This document shows positions 1-9,076 of a stretch of DNA of 64,000 bases, one piece after another; position 1 is the stretch's first letter, and each line of letters starts with the position of its first letter. Under the pieces are notes generated by a model. It did no database searches and was not told the origin of the DNA. It saw only the letters and a list, made by a program, of their open reading frames with translations. The stretch is from Pontibacter diazotrophicus (GTDB lineage: Bacteria > Bacteroidota > Bacteroidia > Cytophagales > Hymenobacteraceae). Both the position numbers and the translations under genes were made by a program. The DNA is taken from positions 186,001-250,000 of the forward strand of contig NZ_QRGR01000009.1 in the NCBI RefSeq assembly GCF_003367245.1, in the 5' to 3' direction.

Positions 1-328
1 CGTCACGCAATCGTGTGTTTCCCGATTGATGCGTTTAATTTTTACCTTATGGAATTTGCTCATGTATGTTCAGTTCTTATATACTTTCTTTATGCTGTTT
101 TGCTTGTTTCCTCCCGATTACTCCCTCTAAAGGATACTGCATAAGAAGGGATTTAACCCAATATACGTATAAATCCTTAACTAACAAACGTTAGGTAGGC
201 AAATTATATACAGTTCTGAAAGACAAGTTGATTCAGTATGGCGAAAAGATAATTAGAAGTAGCGAATAGGCCACAACAGAGACTACCGCTCCTGTAAGAA
301 CTACTTTGGCAGCACATAAAACAGGGGA
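1..328. other. Intergenic, nothing recognised
   Basis: AT-rich stretch from the window edge to the terminator behind the peroxidase gene. No convincing reading frame, RNA gene or repeat was seen. It may hold the upstream region of a gene outside the window. Confidence 0.5.
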
Positions 329-358
329 GGGCAAAGGAAACCTTTATTTCCTCTGCCC
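329..358 (-). terminator. Hairpin terminator of the cytochrome c peroxidase gene
   Basis: Twelve-base arms at 329-340 and 347-358 pair with one mismatch around a short loop, just after the stop of the minus-strand peroxidase gene. Read on the minus strand the hairpin is followed by a T-rich stretch, as in a rho-independent terminator. Confidence 0.6.
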
Positions 359-386
359 TTCTTCCGCCTCTGAACACTTCTCTAGC

Positions 387-2390
387 TTAATACTGCCCGC
401 CTACGATGCGTTTGTTCAGTTCGGAGCCTTTTGGAAAAGACGGTAATCGTTTAGGTACAGAAGTGGTCGCCGTCGTATCCATCAGGGAATTCATAAACAC
501 CACCAGGTCCTGCTTTTCTTCGGTTGTGAGGTTGAGAGGGCTGGGAGGCAGCGTCTGGTTAGGAACAGTTAATCCTATTCCGGCACCACCTCCTGCATCA
601 TAAAAATCCACTATTTCCCCGAGCGTGCTGAACACCCCATTGTGCATATAAGGCGCCGTAAGGGCAGCATTACGCACCGTAGGTGTTTTAAAGGAATATT
701 GAAACGCCGCAGCCCCAATCACCCCGCCTCTGCCAGCATCAGCGTCGAGCGTGGTATTGGTTAAATCAGCTGTTGCCGGCACACCCAGCACTTCTGTCTC
801 ACTTTCGAGGAAGCGGGGCGGCACAGTGCCGTTGAAGGCCGGGGCAAAGTGACAGGTGGCACAACCCGCTTTCCCCATAAATAAATTAGCACCTCGTATG
901 GCAGCCTCACTGTATTCGTTTGTCTGCCGGCGCATGTATTGGTCAAAAGGAGAATTGAGCGCCACCAGGCTCTGGACATAGGCGGCAATCGCTCTGTTGA
1001 TCGTGTTCGTGCTGACGCTGTTTTCAGGCTGGCTTTTGAAGGCTCTTTTGAATAGCTGCCTGTACTCAGCGCTTTGCTGTAGCTTCTCTGTTACCTGCTC
1101 ATAGTTGCCGTGTAATTCTTCTGCCTTGTTCACTACATCCGGAACCTGGTCCTGCAGGTACTGCGCACGGCCGTCCCAGAAATAAGCTGTGCTATAGACT
1201 GCATTGAGGAGCGTAGGAGAATTCCGAAGCGTCTTCCCTTTCGCGTCAAAAGCCAGGCTCCGAACCTGGCCGTCTGTGAAAGCCTTCGAGGGCGCATGGC
1301 AGCTGGCGCAGGAGCGCTGGTTGTTCGAAGACAGCACCGGATCAAAGAAAAGCACCTTCCCCAGCATCACCAGTTCAGGGTTAGCGTTGGAGCGATCTTG
1401 TTTGGCATAAAAAGCAGGCTGAAGAAACCGATCATCAAACAAACTATAGGAAAGGTCATTAACAGGTTTTGAAAGATCTGCTACCTGCGTCTGCTGTAAC
1501 AGCAAATGCTGCAACGTGGTAAGGGACGCATAGGCCGGATCTGCCAGCTCCCGAATAAAGTAGAGGCGGTTGAAGCTGTCAAAATCAGGGTGCTGCTGCA
1601 GATACGCCTGAGCGTCCTGCACAAGTTTTACACTTTCAGAACATCGGGCCTGCACTTGCCCGGATGCATTTTCCCGGTAAAGTCTTAACGTTTGCAGTAC
1701 CGGCTCCAGTGAGGTAGCGGTGTACGCCAGGCTGTGTCCGGCGGCAGGCGTATCAAAACCTGTGATACCCATGGTCATGGCCCGCACCAGCTGTTCCCGC
1801 AGGCTCTCCAGTAGCTGCCTGTCGGTAAGCGGCTGGTTACGCAGGTTGTTGTTGAACAGGCTTATCTTTTCCTCCAGGCGGAAGGCCAGCAACAGCGCCT
1901 CCTGTTGCGGACCAGGAGCCAGTTCTTCTGCAAAAAGCAGCTCTTCCAGCACCTGTAGCCCCTCCGGCTGAAAAGTGACATGAGTGGGTTCCTGAAAGTG
2001 GAGGGCCAGGTATGGCTGATGCTCTACTGCTACTTTGGGAATGGGTGCCCCATTCAGGCTTTTAGCCAGTTCCGGGTCCAGGTACTCCACCAGGTGCTCT
2101 GTTTTCTTATAAGCATGCTTGAGCTGATAGAAAGCTTCCCGCACCTGTTCCACCCTAACCTGCTGCTGCTCAAACTGCCGAAGCGAGCCTGTAAATACCC
2201 CCGCCTGCTTTTTCAGCGCGTCCAGATCCTGCAGAAGTTTTTGCCTGACGCTGCCAGCCACCTGATTGGTGGCAGCTACAGTTTCGGCTTTGAATGAAGA
2301 CAATACAACACTCCCGAACAGACACATACTCACAAGCAGCAACAGGGGCATGATTTGTCTTTTATGGGGTTGTGGGCTTTTGTAGTCCAT
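387..2390 (-). CDS. Di-haem cytochrome c peroxidase with imelysin-like N-terminal domain
   Basis: Predicted periplasmic peroxidase of the CCP/MauG family, which reduces H2O2 or oxidises a partner using two c-type haems. A membrane or signal segment lies at about residues 13-33. Residues 40-310 are helical and resemble the imelysin-like extension found in many Bacteroidota CCPs (inferred from the pattern around EHLVEYLDPE and PEGLQVLEELLF). The peroxidase domain follows, with haem motifs CASCH at 361-365 and CATCH at 510-514. At 667 residues it is about twice a classical CcpA, which the extra domain explains. It is transcribed alone, divergent from the PhoX-like gene. The family is secure; the substrate is unknown. 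Confidence 0.88.
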   Translation of the reverse strand: MDYKSPQPHKRQIMPLLLLVSMCLFGSVVLSSFKAETVAATNQVAGSVRQKLLQDLDALKKQAGVFTGSLRQFEQQQVRVEQVREAFYQLKHAYKKTEHLVEYLDPELAKSLNGAPIPKVAVEHQPYLALHFQEPTHVTFQPEGLQVLEELLFAEELAPGPQQEALLLAFRLEEKISLFNNNLRNQPLTDRQLLESLREQLVRAMTMGITGFDTPAAGHSLAYTATSLEPVLQTLRLYRENASGQVQARCSESVKLVQDAQAYLQQHPDFDSFNRLYFIRELADPAYASLTTLQHLLLQQTQVADLSKPVNDLSYSLFDDRFLQPAFYAKQDRSNANPELVMLGKVLFFDPVLSSNNQRSCASCHAPSKAFTDGQVRSLAFDAKGKTLRNSPTLLNAVYSTAYFWDGRAQYLQDQVPDVVNKAEELHGNYEQVTEKLQQSAEYRQLFKRAFKSQPENSVSTNTINRAIAAYVQSLVALNSPFDQYMRRQTNEYSEAAIRGANLFMGKAGCATCHFAPAFNGTVPPRFLESETEVLGVPATADLTNTTLDADAGRGGVIGAAAFQYSFKTPTVRNAALTAPYMHNGVFSTLGEIVDFYDAGGGAGIGLTVPNQTLPPSPLNLTTEEKQDLVVFMNSLMDTTATTSVPKRLPSFPKGSELNKRIVGGQY

Positions 2391-2670
2391 GAATTGAGAG
2401 TCTGCTGAATATTCAAATTAACCAGTTGGTTGTTGGCTGTTCTTTAGTACATGTTATTCTACAGTTAGAATTGTAATCCAGGAACTATAAGGGCAGCTAA
2501 AATAAAGCCCCGGAATAACCACAACATGAAGTTTTCCAGGTAAAACAAAAGCTTAATACCAAGCCTGAACTGGTAATGAAAAATTAAGAATTAACTAACC
2601 GTAAAGTAAAGAGAAAATTGTTGATTTGTGCATGTTTTAAAATTTTAAAAAATAAGAAATCTACAATTAA

Positions 2671-2700
2671 TTTTGATATTAAAATTTATCCATATATTTC
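2671..2700 (+). promoter_or_regulatory. Candidate Bacteroidota promoter of the PhoX-like gene
   Basis: TTTTG at 2671-2675 is followed after 17 nt by TATATTTC at 2693-2700, close to the TTTG / TAnnTTTG consensus and 34 bp before the start codon at 2734. The rest of the 343-bp divergent gap (2391-2733) is strongly AT-rich with no other feature seen. Confidence 0.35.
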
Positions 2701-2733
2701 GCATCAAATATAACTGAAACCAAAATCTCCTAT

Positions 2734-5526
2734 ATGCGCAATTTTTACAAAGCCCTTCTTTTTGCAGCAACAGTCTCTGCTCATCCTTTTCTAGCCAGCG
2801 ATGTTATTGCACAATCTCAACTTAAAACATTTACTAAAAGTATAGTATCCGGTACTGATGATGTGGAAGAAGCACCCGCAGGCAGGGTATATATAACCAG
2901 TACAGACCTGGAACTGGTTTATGATAAAGGCAACGGTGGAAACCAAACGGTGGGAATTCGCTTCACAAATATCACTATTCCTACTAATGCTATCATCTCT
3001 AAAGCATATATTCAGTTCACAACAGATGAAGTTACTAAAAAGGGATGCATTCTGAACATTGAAGGACAAGCGACAGACAATGCTCCTGCTTTTTCTGAGA
3101 TAGCTTTCAACGTATCCTCCCGTTCCCGGACAAGTGCAAAAACAAATTGGACAGTCAACAACTGGAACACGGTAAATGAGGCATCTGCTACCCAGGCCAC
3201 ACCTGATTTGAAAGCAGTGGTACAGGAGATTGTCAGTCGCCCGGGTTGGCAAAATGGCAATGCAATGGTTTTCTTGATTTCAGGTACCGGGAAGAGAACA
3301 GCACGTTCATTCGAAGGATCAGCCAACAGCGCACCAAAACTTGTTGTAGAATATACTGAAGTTGCTCAGCCTGTAGCGTCAGAGCCTCCGGTTGTAACGG
3401 CAGATCCTTTCCCGGTGGAGAAGAACTCTACCTGGAAGTACAATGACAAAGGAGTGGATTTGGGCTCTTCCTGGGCTACTGCCGACTATGACGATGCTAC
3501 CTGGGCATCTGGCGCAGCCACATTAGGCTACGGCGACCCGGTCACCACTTCTATAAGCTATGGTCCGGACAGCAGCAGCAAATACCCAACATCTTACCTG
3601 CGCCACACGTTCAGTGTGGAAAATGCGGCAGAATTTGATACACTTGTATTTAATATCCGCCGCGACGACGGAGCGGTTGTTTACCTGAACGGGGTAGAGC
3701 AGTTCCGGACCAACATGCCAACGGGCGTCATTACCTACAACTCTACTGCCGTTACGGCCGTGGGTTGGAGCGCCGAAACGACCTACTATACCTTTAAAGT
3801 ACCTGCCATTCAACTGAAGGACGGTAATAACGTGCTGGCTGTGTCGCTGCACCAGGCGAATGCAACCAGCTCTGATTTAGTATTTGACATGGAGGTAACA
3901 GGTGTGCTAAAGGCTGTGACTCCTCCTGCTCCGGACCCGTCTGATAAAATTGGAAGTTTCACATCCATAACACCAACGGCACAACAGGAAACGTTTATTT
4001 ACCCGCAGTCACACGCCTTCCAGTTGATAGCCAAATCAGGGGTAACCCGCTATACTTCCGGAAGCACCAGCACCATGCCGGGCGGGAATGATTTCACGGC
4101 CTACGTAGCACAGAATGGAAGCAGTAAAGCCGGTTACCTTTCTGTTAACCACGAAAACAACCCAGGAGGAGTTTCTCTACTGAACCTGGCCCTGAATGAG
4201 CAGACGCAGCTATGGGCGGTAAACAGCATGCATAAAATGGATTTCTCCCCTGTGGTAAAGACAGCTAGGAACTGCTCCGGCGGCATTACCCCGTGGGGAA
4301 CCGTGATCACTTCTGAAGAAACGTATGAAACAGGCGATTTGAATGCCGACGGATACCAGGATGCTGGTTGGAACGTGGAGTTTGATCCGGCCACCAATAC
4401 CATTCGTGATTATGACGGCGACGGCAAGCCTGACAAGCTCTGGGCTCTGGGCAGGATGCAGCATGAAAATGTGGCCGTAAGCCAGGACGGTACAACCGTT
4501 TACCAGGGCGAAGACGGCGGCACCAGCTGTGTGTATAAATTTGTGGCAGACAGGCCAGGAGATCTTTCTTCCGGCAGCTTGTATGTGCTGAAACGCAATT
4601 CGGCCAGCCCTACACTTGGCGAATGGATAAAGGTACCAAACACCACCCAATCAGACCGTAACAACACCAGAACAATTGCATCTTCACTGGGTGGCACCAA
4701 CTGGAGCAACGTGGAAGACGTTGAGTTCGGGCCTGACGGCAAAATGTATTTCACCTCAAAAGTATCGGGTACCATCTGGCGGTTTAAAGACAACGGTACA
4801 ACTGTCTCGGAAATCGAAGCCTGGGTAACCAACCAGGAATACCAGATTCAGCACGAAACGGGTACACAGGCAGTGAGCTTTGGCACAGGCATCGACAACC
4901 TGGTGTTTGACGGAGAGGGTAATTTATGGGCCTTACAAGACGGAGATCGCAATCACGTGTGGGTCATCCGCCCGGACCATACCCCTGCCAGCCCTAAGGT
5001 AGAGATTTTTGCCACCGTTCCGATTGGATCTGAAGCAACCGGGCTCACTTTCAGCCCCGATTTCAGGTACGGATTTCTTTCTATCCAGCATCCAAGCACA
5101 ACAAACACCCAGACACAGACAGATGCTGCCGGTACAACGGTACAGTTCAATTCCTCTGCCACCCTGGTCTTCGCCAGAAAAGAATACCTGGGGCAATCAG
5201 TGGCTGGTACTATGAGCAGTACTTCCATCAGCGCAGCCCAGACTCCAATGGTTCAGCCTGAAAAGAACATGCAGGTACAGGTCTACCCGAATCCTTTCCA
5301 GGTAAGCACACAGGTTGACATTACGATGCCTGAAAAAGCGCCGGTTACTGTAGAATTGCTTTCGATGGCTGGCAATAAGGTAAAGACGCTTGTTAACAAC
5401 ACCTTGGATGCAGGCACACACACCTTCAAGTTAGACTCGAAAGGATTAGCTTACGGCATATATCTGCTGCGTATCACCAGCAATAACCAGGTGACTACCC
5501 AAAAAGTGATGCACACAGGAAATTAA
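2734..5526 (+). CDS. T9SS-exported PhoX-like (DUF839) protein with two N-terminal beta-sandwich modules
   Basis: Secreted multidomain protein of 930 residues. A signal peptide (about 1-26) is followed by a DNRLRE-like beta-sandwich (about 28-206), then a second sandwich (about 222-388) with the pattern WKYNDKG...LRHTF...DDGAVVYLNG. A PhoX/DUF839 beta-propeller (about 400-840) contains NHENNPGG, CSGGITPWGT and HENVAVSQDG. The C-terminus (about 860-930) is a T9SS type A sorting domain starting VYPNPF. PhoX proteins are Ca/Fe-dependent phosphatases, so a secreted phosphatase is plausible, but catalytic residues were not mapped one by one. It is followed by its own terminator. Confidence 0.8.
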   Translation: MRNFYKALLFAATVSAHPFLASDVIAQSQLKTFTKSIVSGTDDVEEAPAGRVYITSTDLELVYDKGNGGNQTVGIRFTNITIPTNAIISKAYIQFTTDEVTKKGCILNIEGQATDNAPAFSEIAFNVSSRSRTSAKTNWTVNNWNTVNEASATQATPDLKAVVQEIVSRPGWQNGNAMVFLISGTGKRTARSFEGSANSAPKLVVEYTEVAQPVASEPPVVTADPFPVEKNSTWKYNDKGVDLGSSWATADYDDATWASGAATLGYGDPVTTSISYGPDSSSKYPTSYLRHTFSVENAAEFDTLVFNIRRDDGAVVYLNGVEQFRTNMPTGVITYNSTAVTAVGWSAETTYYTFKVPAIQLKDGNNVLAVSLHQANATSSDLVFDMEVTGVLKAVTPPAPDPSDKIGSFTSITPTAQQETFIYPQSHAFQLIAKSGVTRYTSGSTSTMPGGNDFTAYVAQNGSSKAGYLSVNHENNPGGVSLLNLALNEQTQLWAVNSMHKMDFSPVVKTARNCSGGITPWGTVITSEETYETGDLNADGYQDAGWNVEFDPATNTIRDYDGDGKPDKLWALGRMQHENVAVSQDGTTVYQGEDGGTSCVYKFVADRPGDLSSGSLYVLKRNSASPTLGEWIKVPNTTQSDRNNTRTIASSLGGTNWSNVEDVEFGPDGKMYFTSKVSGTIWRFKDNGTTVSEIEAWVTNQEYQIQHETGTQAVSFGTGIDNLVFDGEGNLWALQDGDRNHVWVIRPDHTPASPKVEIFATVPIGSEATGLTFSPDFRYGFLSIQHPSTTNTQTQTDAAGTTVQFNSSATLVFARKEYLGQSVAGTMSSTSISAAQTPMVQPEKNMQVQVYPNPFQVSTQVDITMPEKAPVTVELLSMAGNKVKTLVNNTLDAGTHTFKLDSKGLAYGIYLLRITSNNQVTTQKVMHTGN

Positions 5527-5543
5527 TTTTCCAAAGTTAAGAA

Positions 5544-5578
5544 AAGGGAGCGCGCAACAGGTGGGCTCCCTTCTTTTT
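5544..5578 (+). terminator. Rho-independent terminator of the PhoX-like gene
   Basis: Eight-base perfect stem (5544-5551 with 5565-5572) followed by a T tract at 5572-5578, 18 bp after the stop codon. Confidence 0.8.
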
Positions 5579-5730
5579 GATTATCCATCAAAAGTATAGC
5601 TTCATTGACAGCACTTACACAAAAGCAACGGATTAGTCCAGGATGTGCGGCACATAGTTTAAGGTGTTCCACAGTATCGGCAGGTTCAGGAGTGTAAGCC
5701 CTGTTAATATAGCTTTAAAGGATTACAGAA

Positions 5731-6684
5731 GTGAAGCAGAAGAAATTGAAGTTGATTAAACTTTGCTGGGGCGGCTTATTAGCTGTCTTGTTGTTTGCCA
5801 GCCAGGAGGTTTGCGGGCAGGTTGCTTTGCTATCGAGGCAGGAGTTGGAACAGAGCCCCGTATACTATAATGTGGAGAAGGCGCTGGAGCAAAAAGAAGC
5901 AGTCTATCACCTTAACATCAGGCAACAGAACTACTACAGCTTTACACCAGACATTTGCCAACTGGAAAACCTGCAGTATGTTAATGCCATGAAAAACAAG
6001 ATTGCTGAAATAGCGCCTGAAATAAGTGCACTGAAGCACCTGCAGGATGCCAATTTCCAGGAAAACTACATCAGAAACTTACCCGACGACTTTTTCAGGC
6101 TTTCGAACCTGAAAGCTTTAAACCTGAACCACAATCAGTTTTCTGAACTGAGTGCAGGCTTTGGAGCACTCCGGCAGCTCGAGACATTACAATTGAGCGA
6201 AAACAGGCTTCGTTCTATTTCTCCACAGATAAGCAGGATGCGATCGCTGGAAACGCTCAACTTAAACTACAATCAGCTGGAAACAATACCTGCTCCACTA
6301 GGTGAGTTGCGCCAGCTAAAGGACTTATCGCTATCGCAGAACCAGCTGCATACGGTACCTGTTACGTTGTCGAAGTTGAAAAAGCTTGAGAGCCTTGCTT
6401 TAGACCACAATCAAATCACCTCTGTTCCCAGGCAGTTGGGAAAGCTAAAAGAACTAAAGTCCCTTCTTCTAGGCTACAACCACCTGAAAAGCGTGCCCAA
6501 AGAGTTGACAGCACTGCATAACCTGGAACTGCTGGATTTAAGCTACAACCAGCTGACTGCCTTGCCAGCCAATTTAAAGAAAATGAAAAACCTGAGGACC
6601 CTGCTGCTCATGGGCAACAAACTACCAGCATCAGAAACAGCCCGGATTCAACAGGAACTACCCCATGTAACAGTCATTTTATAG
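5731..6684 (+). CDS. Secreted leucine-rich-repeat protein
   Basis: A 317-residue protein with an N-terminal signal peptide (about 1-30, ending near EVCGQ) and about ten 23-residue leucine-rich repeats from about residue 75 to the end. The repeat follows LxxLxLxxNxLxxIPxxLxxL. The start is GTG at 5731; no better upstream ATG is in frame. There is no T9SS sorting domain, so it should remain periplasmic or be surface-bound by other means. LRR proteins usually bind other proteins; the partner is unknown. The gene appears monocistronic. Confidence 0.8.
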   Translation: MKQKKLKLIKLCWGGLLAVLLFASQEVCGQVALLSRQELEQSPVYYNVEKALEQKEAVYHLNIRQQNYYSFTPDICQLENLQYVNAMKNKIAEIAPEISALKHLQDANFQENYIRNLPDDFFRLSNLKALNLNHNQFSELSAGFGALRQLETLQLSENRLRSISPQISRMRSLETLNLNYNQLETIPAPLGELRQLKDLSLSQNQLHTVPVTLSKLKKLESLALDHNQITSVPRQLGKLKELKSLLLGYNHLKSVPKELTALHNLELLDLSYNQLTALPANLKKMKNLRTLLLMGNKLPASETARIQQELPHVTVIL

Positions 6685-6850
6685 CTTCCTGTAACTCTCC
6701 GTTTGCTGCTACCAACCGTTTTTTTGCCCCTAAAGCCACAACGGCAACTAACACTACTTTCCTCCTACTATTGTTTACCTGCACAGATGCTGCATCTATA
6801 AATCACCTTTGATAAAGCAGTCTTCTTATAGAAAATTGATATTACGCAAC

Positions 6851-7000
6851 AGTCCCAGCGGGACGGCCTGTAGGTAGAAAGCAATTCTGTTTGTTTAAAG
6901 CTCCAGCGCGGCCTGTTACCATACCCTCAACAGGCCGCTCCGCTGGAGCTTTAAGGTGCTTATGGGGCATGGGCTATCAACAGGTCGTGCTGCCGGGACT
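6851..7000. repeat. Nested palindromic (REP-like) element
   Basis: An inner inverted repeat pairs about 6896-6917 with 6929-6953 (AAAGCTCCAGCG... against ...CGCTGGAGCTTT). An outer imperfect pair, 6851-6871 with 6980-7000, shares the core AGTCCC...CCTGT. The whole can fold into a long double hairpin. It lies in the gap 6685-7020, between the LRR gene and the methylase promoter, which shows nothing else. Confidence 0.65.
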
Positions 7001-7020
7001 TAAAGCTGGGTAAATAAGGT

Positions 7021-7050
7021 TTTGCGTACCATCAGCAAATAAGTATTTTT
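7021..7050 (+). promoter_or_regulatory. Promoter of the DNA adenine methylase
   Basis: TTTG at 7021-7024, an 18-nt gap, and TATTTTTG at 7043-7050 match the Bacteroidota consensus TTTG-N-TAnnTTTG exactly. Transcription would begin around 7056-7058, so the true start is ATG 7073. The in-frame TTG at 7049 overlaps the -7 box and cannot be the start if this promoter is used. Confidence 0.65.
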
Positions 7051-7072
7051 GCCCCTAGCTAAGGAAATACAA

Positions 7073-8035
7073 ATGTTATCGGATACAACAAGAGGGGCAG
7101 ACATAAAGCCATTTTTAAAATGGGCGGGTGGCAAAACACAGTTACTTCCGGCTATTGAGGCAAAGCTGGTGCAGCTTTTACAGCACAAAAGCAGCATCGA
7201 CTTTATTGAGCCCTTTGCGGGCAGTGGTGCCGTTTTGTTTTTCATGCTCCGGGAGTACGGCAAGTATGTGAAGCATGCTGTTATCAATGACATCAACACC
7301 ACACTCACCGATTGCTACTTAACCATCAAGCATTCGCCGGAGCTCCTGATAAAAGAACTTGCCGCACTTGAACAGCAGTATTTCTCCTATGCGTCAGAAG
7401 AAGACAGGAAAAAGCTTTTTTTGGAAAAAAGGGAGGAGTTCAATCACCTCCAGGCGAACCCGACCAGGAAAAGCGCTCTGATGATTTTCCTGAACAAGAC
7501 CTGCTTCAACGGCTTGTACCGGGTTAATTCCAAGGGTGGCTTCAATGTTCCGTTTGGCAGGTATGCCAATCCTACCATCTGCAATGCCCCGGTGATACGG
7601 GCTAACAGCGAGGCGCTTCAAAAAGTAGAAATCCTGAACACCGATTTTACCGAGACTGAAAGATACATCCACGCGGACGCCTTCTTTTATATAGATCCTC
7701 CCTACAAGCCCATCAGCACCACAGCTTCTTTTAACGCTTATGCAAAAGAAGGATTTGTAGATGAGGACCAGGTCAGGCTAAAGGAGTTTTGTGATACCGT
7801 GCACGAAGGGCAGGCGTATTTTGTGCAAAGCAATTCTGACACCACCAACAATGATGAGAGCAATAATTTTTTCCAGGAGTTATACCAGGACTACACCATA
7901 GAGAAGGTAAAAGCCAAAAGAGCCATCAATTCGAAAGGCAGCGGCCGGGGTGAAATATTTGAACTGCTCATTTCCAACGACAGTGTTCTAAGGAACCATC
8001 AGCCTGCCGGAAAGGAAGCATTGCGCACGCTATAG
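7073..8035 (+). CDS. Dam-type DNA adenine methyltransferase (D12 class) of an R-M pair
   Basis: Transfers a methyl group from S-adenosylmethionine to adenine N6 in DNA. Of 320 residues, FLKWAGGK (14-21) and FIEPFAGSGAV (44-54) form the cofactor site and DPPY (208-211) is the catalytic motif. The order of motifs and the sequence resemble Dam/DpnIIA/MboI-type enzymes, which act on GATC; that specificity is inferred. Its 3' end overlaps by 6 bp the convergent gene for a PD-(D/E)XK protein, suggesting a restriction-modification system rather than an orphan Dam. The start is fixed by the promoter at 7021-7050. Confidence 0.9.
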   Translation: MLSDTTRGADIKPFLKWAGGKTQLLPAIEAKLVQLLQHKSSIDFIEPFAGSGAVLFFMLREYGKYVKHAVINDINTTLTDCYLTIKHSPELLIKELAALEQQYFSYASEEDRKKLFLEKREEFNHLQANPTRKSALMIFLNKTCFNGLYRVNSKGGFNVPFGRYANPTICNAPVIRANSEALQKVEILNTDFTETERYIHADAFFYIDPPYKPISTTASFNAYAKEGFVDEDQVRLKEFCDTVHEGQAYFVQSNSDTTNNDESNNFFQELYQDYTIEKVKAKRAINSKGSGRGEIFELLISNDSVLRNHQPAGKEALRTL

Positions 8036-8551
8036 TTTCAGTACCTTAACGCCTATAACATGTGCCGCAACAAGATGCCTTGGCACTAGACGCCCCACTG
8101 TGATATAGTGCTTGCCATTGCCTACAGGAGTTGACGTTTTCTTTTCGCTGAAGTCTGCTATTTGGTTCTTAAACCACTCTCTTGTGGCAGGCATTGGCAG
8201 CACATGCAGCTCCTTTTCATCCACGAAATAATAGTACATATAGTCCGCTTGGGTATACATAAAACAACCGGGGGTGCCTTTTCCTTCGTTGCTGCATGTC
8301 TCAAAAAAGTAGTTGCCGGTTTTGTGCCACCTGTCCCCTTTCACCTCTATACTGATAGTCTTGATACTCCCGTCGTCAAGCTTCCTCTTCCACAATAAAT
8401 CAATGTCTTTTTCTCTGTAGGATGGGTCGCTCTCCACATTCATCACCTCAACTGTAGCAGGCTGCCTTCGCAATAAAGCTTCTATATCTGTGGCGGCTTT
8501 ATCTGCCACCTCAGAGGCACCCTCCATTGAATATTTCCTTAGGTCTGGCAT
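8030..8551 (-). CDS. Putative restriction endonuclease, PD-(D/E)XK fold
   Basis: Small protein of 173 residues without a recognised close family. Residues 49-74 carry a nuclease core: D51 in a DIDLLW strand, then E69 and K71 in an IEVKGDR strand, the D-x(n)-ExK arrangement of PD-(D/E)XK enzymes. It is rich in aromatics (YMYYYF at about 105-110). Convergent and overlapping with the adenine methylase by 6 bp, it is the obvious candidate for the cognate endonuclease. A Vsr-like or repair nuclease is possible but less likely. Cleavage specificity cannot be read from the sequence. Confidence 0.65.
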   Translation of the reverse strand: MPDLRKYSMEGASEVADKAATDIEALLRRQPATVEVMNVESDPSYREKDIDLLWKRKLDDGSIKTISIEVKGDRWHKTGNYFFETCSNEGKGTPGCFMYTQADYMYYYFVDEKELHVLPMPATREWFKNQIADFSEKKTSTPVGNGKHYITVGRLVPRHLVAAHVIGVKVLKL

Positions 8552-9076
8552 CAGCTGTTATTCATTTAGGGCTTGTTCAAATTTTTCAGGAATGATAAAA
8601 GCAAGTAGCTCGCTATAGTAATAAGTGAGTGGGCGCAAGGTTTATGCAACGTCAACTGCTTGCGACGCACTAACCCAAAGTGTACGTTGTAAAAGGTTCT
8701 TTGCCCATACAACGGAACGCAACTATTCTCTTCAGGTTATCACCGATTTTACCCTTTGGATACCAGGGGAGCAGCAAAGCTCTGATATCCTGTGTTGGTG
8801 CAATAGCAATACTATTATTGCAACACCTCCCCCAACACTATAGAATGTTAAACAAGCATAGTGGCAGGCGCAGATTGAACTGTTAAGCGAATTTTAACTT
8901 TTTTAATAGATGTCTAAACAACTTACGCCTTATATAAAACAATGGACTTATCACTTACTAATCATAACACATCACTCACACCTTTTAAACACCTCTATAC
9001 CAGTTAAAAAGGTACTTGCAAAAGATTCAGACATTAGCCCCCGTAGACAGATAGTAACCAACAAAAATATAAAATT
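8552..9076. other. Intergenic, nothing recognised
   Basis: 525 bp between the divergent nuclease and CHRD-like lipoprotein genes. Two short overlapping reading frames near 8625-8886 have no domain-like content. No convincing promoter, repeat or RNA was found. The leader before 9077 is AT-rich. Confidence 0.5.

Noticed and set aside
8786..8792. TATCCTG as a further pectin operator
   Set aside because: Only one heptamer, no second repeat at 10-bp period, and no pectin gene nearby. The hits at 21622-21628 and 26555-26561 lie inside coding sequence and are also single.
8625..8886. Two overlapping short frames before the CHRD-like gene
   Set aside because: No signal peptide, motif or plausible start context; they lie in an AT-rich leader.
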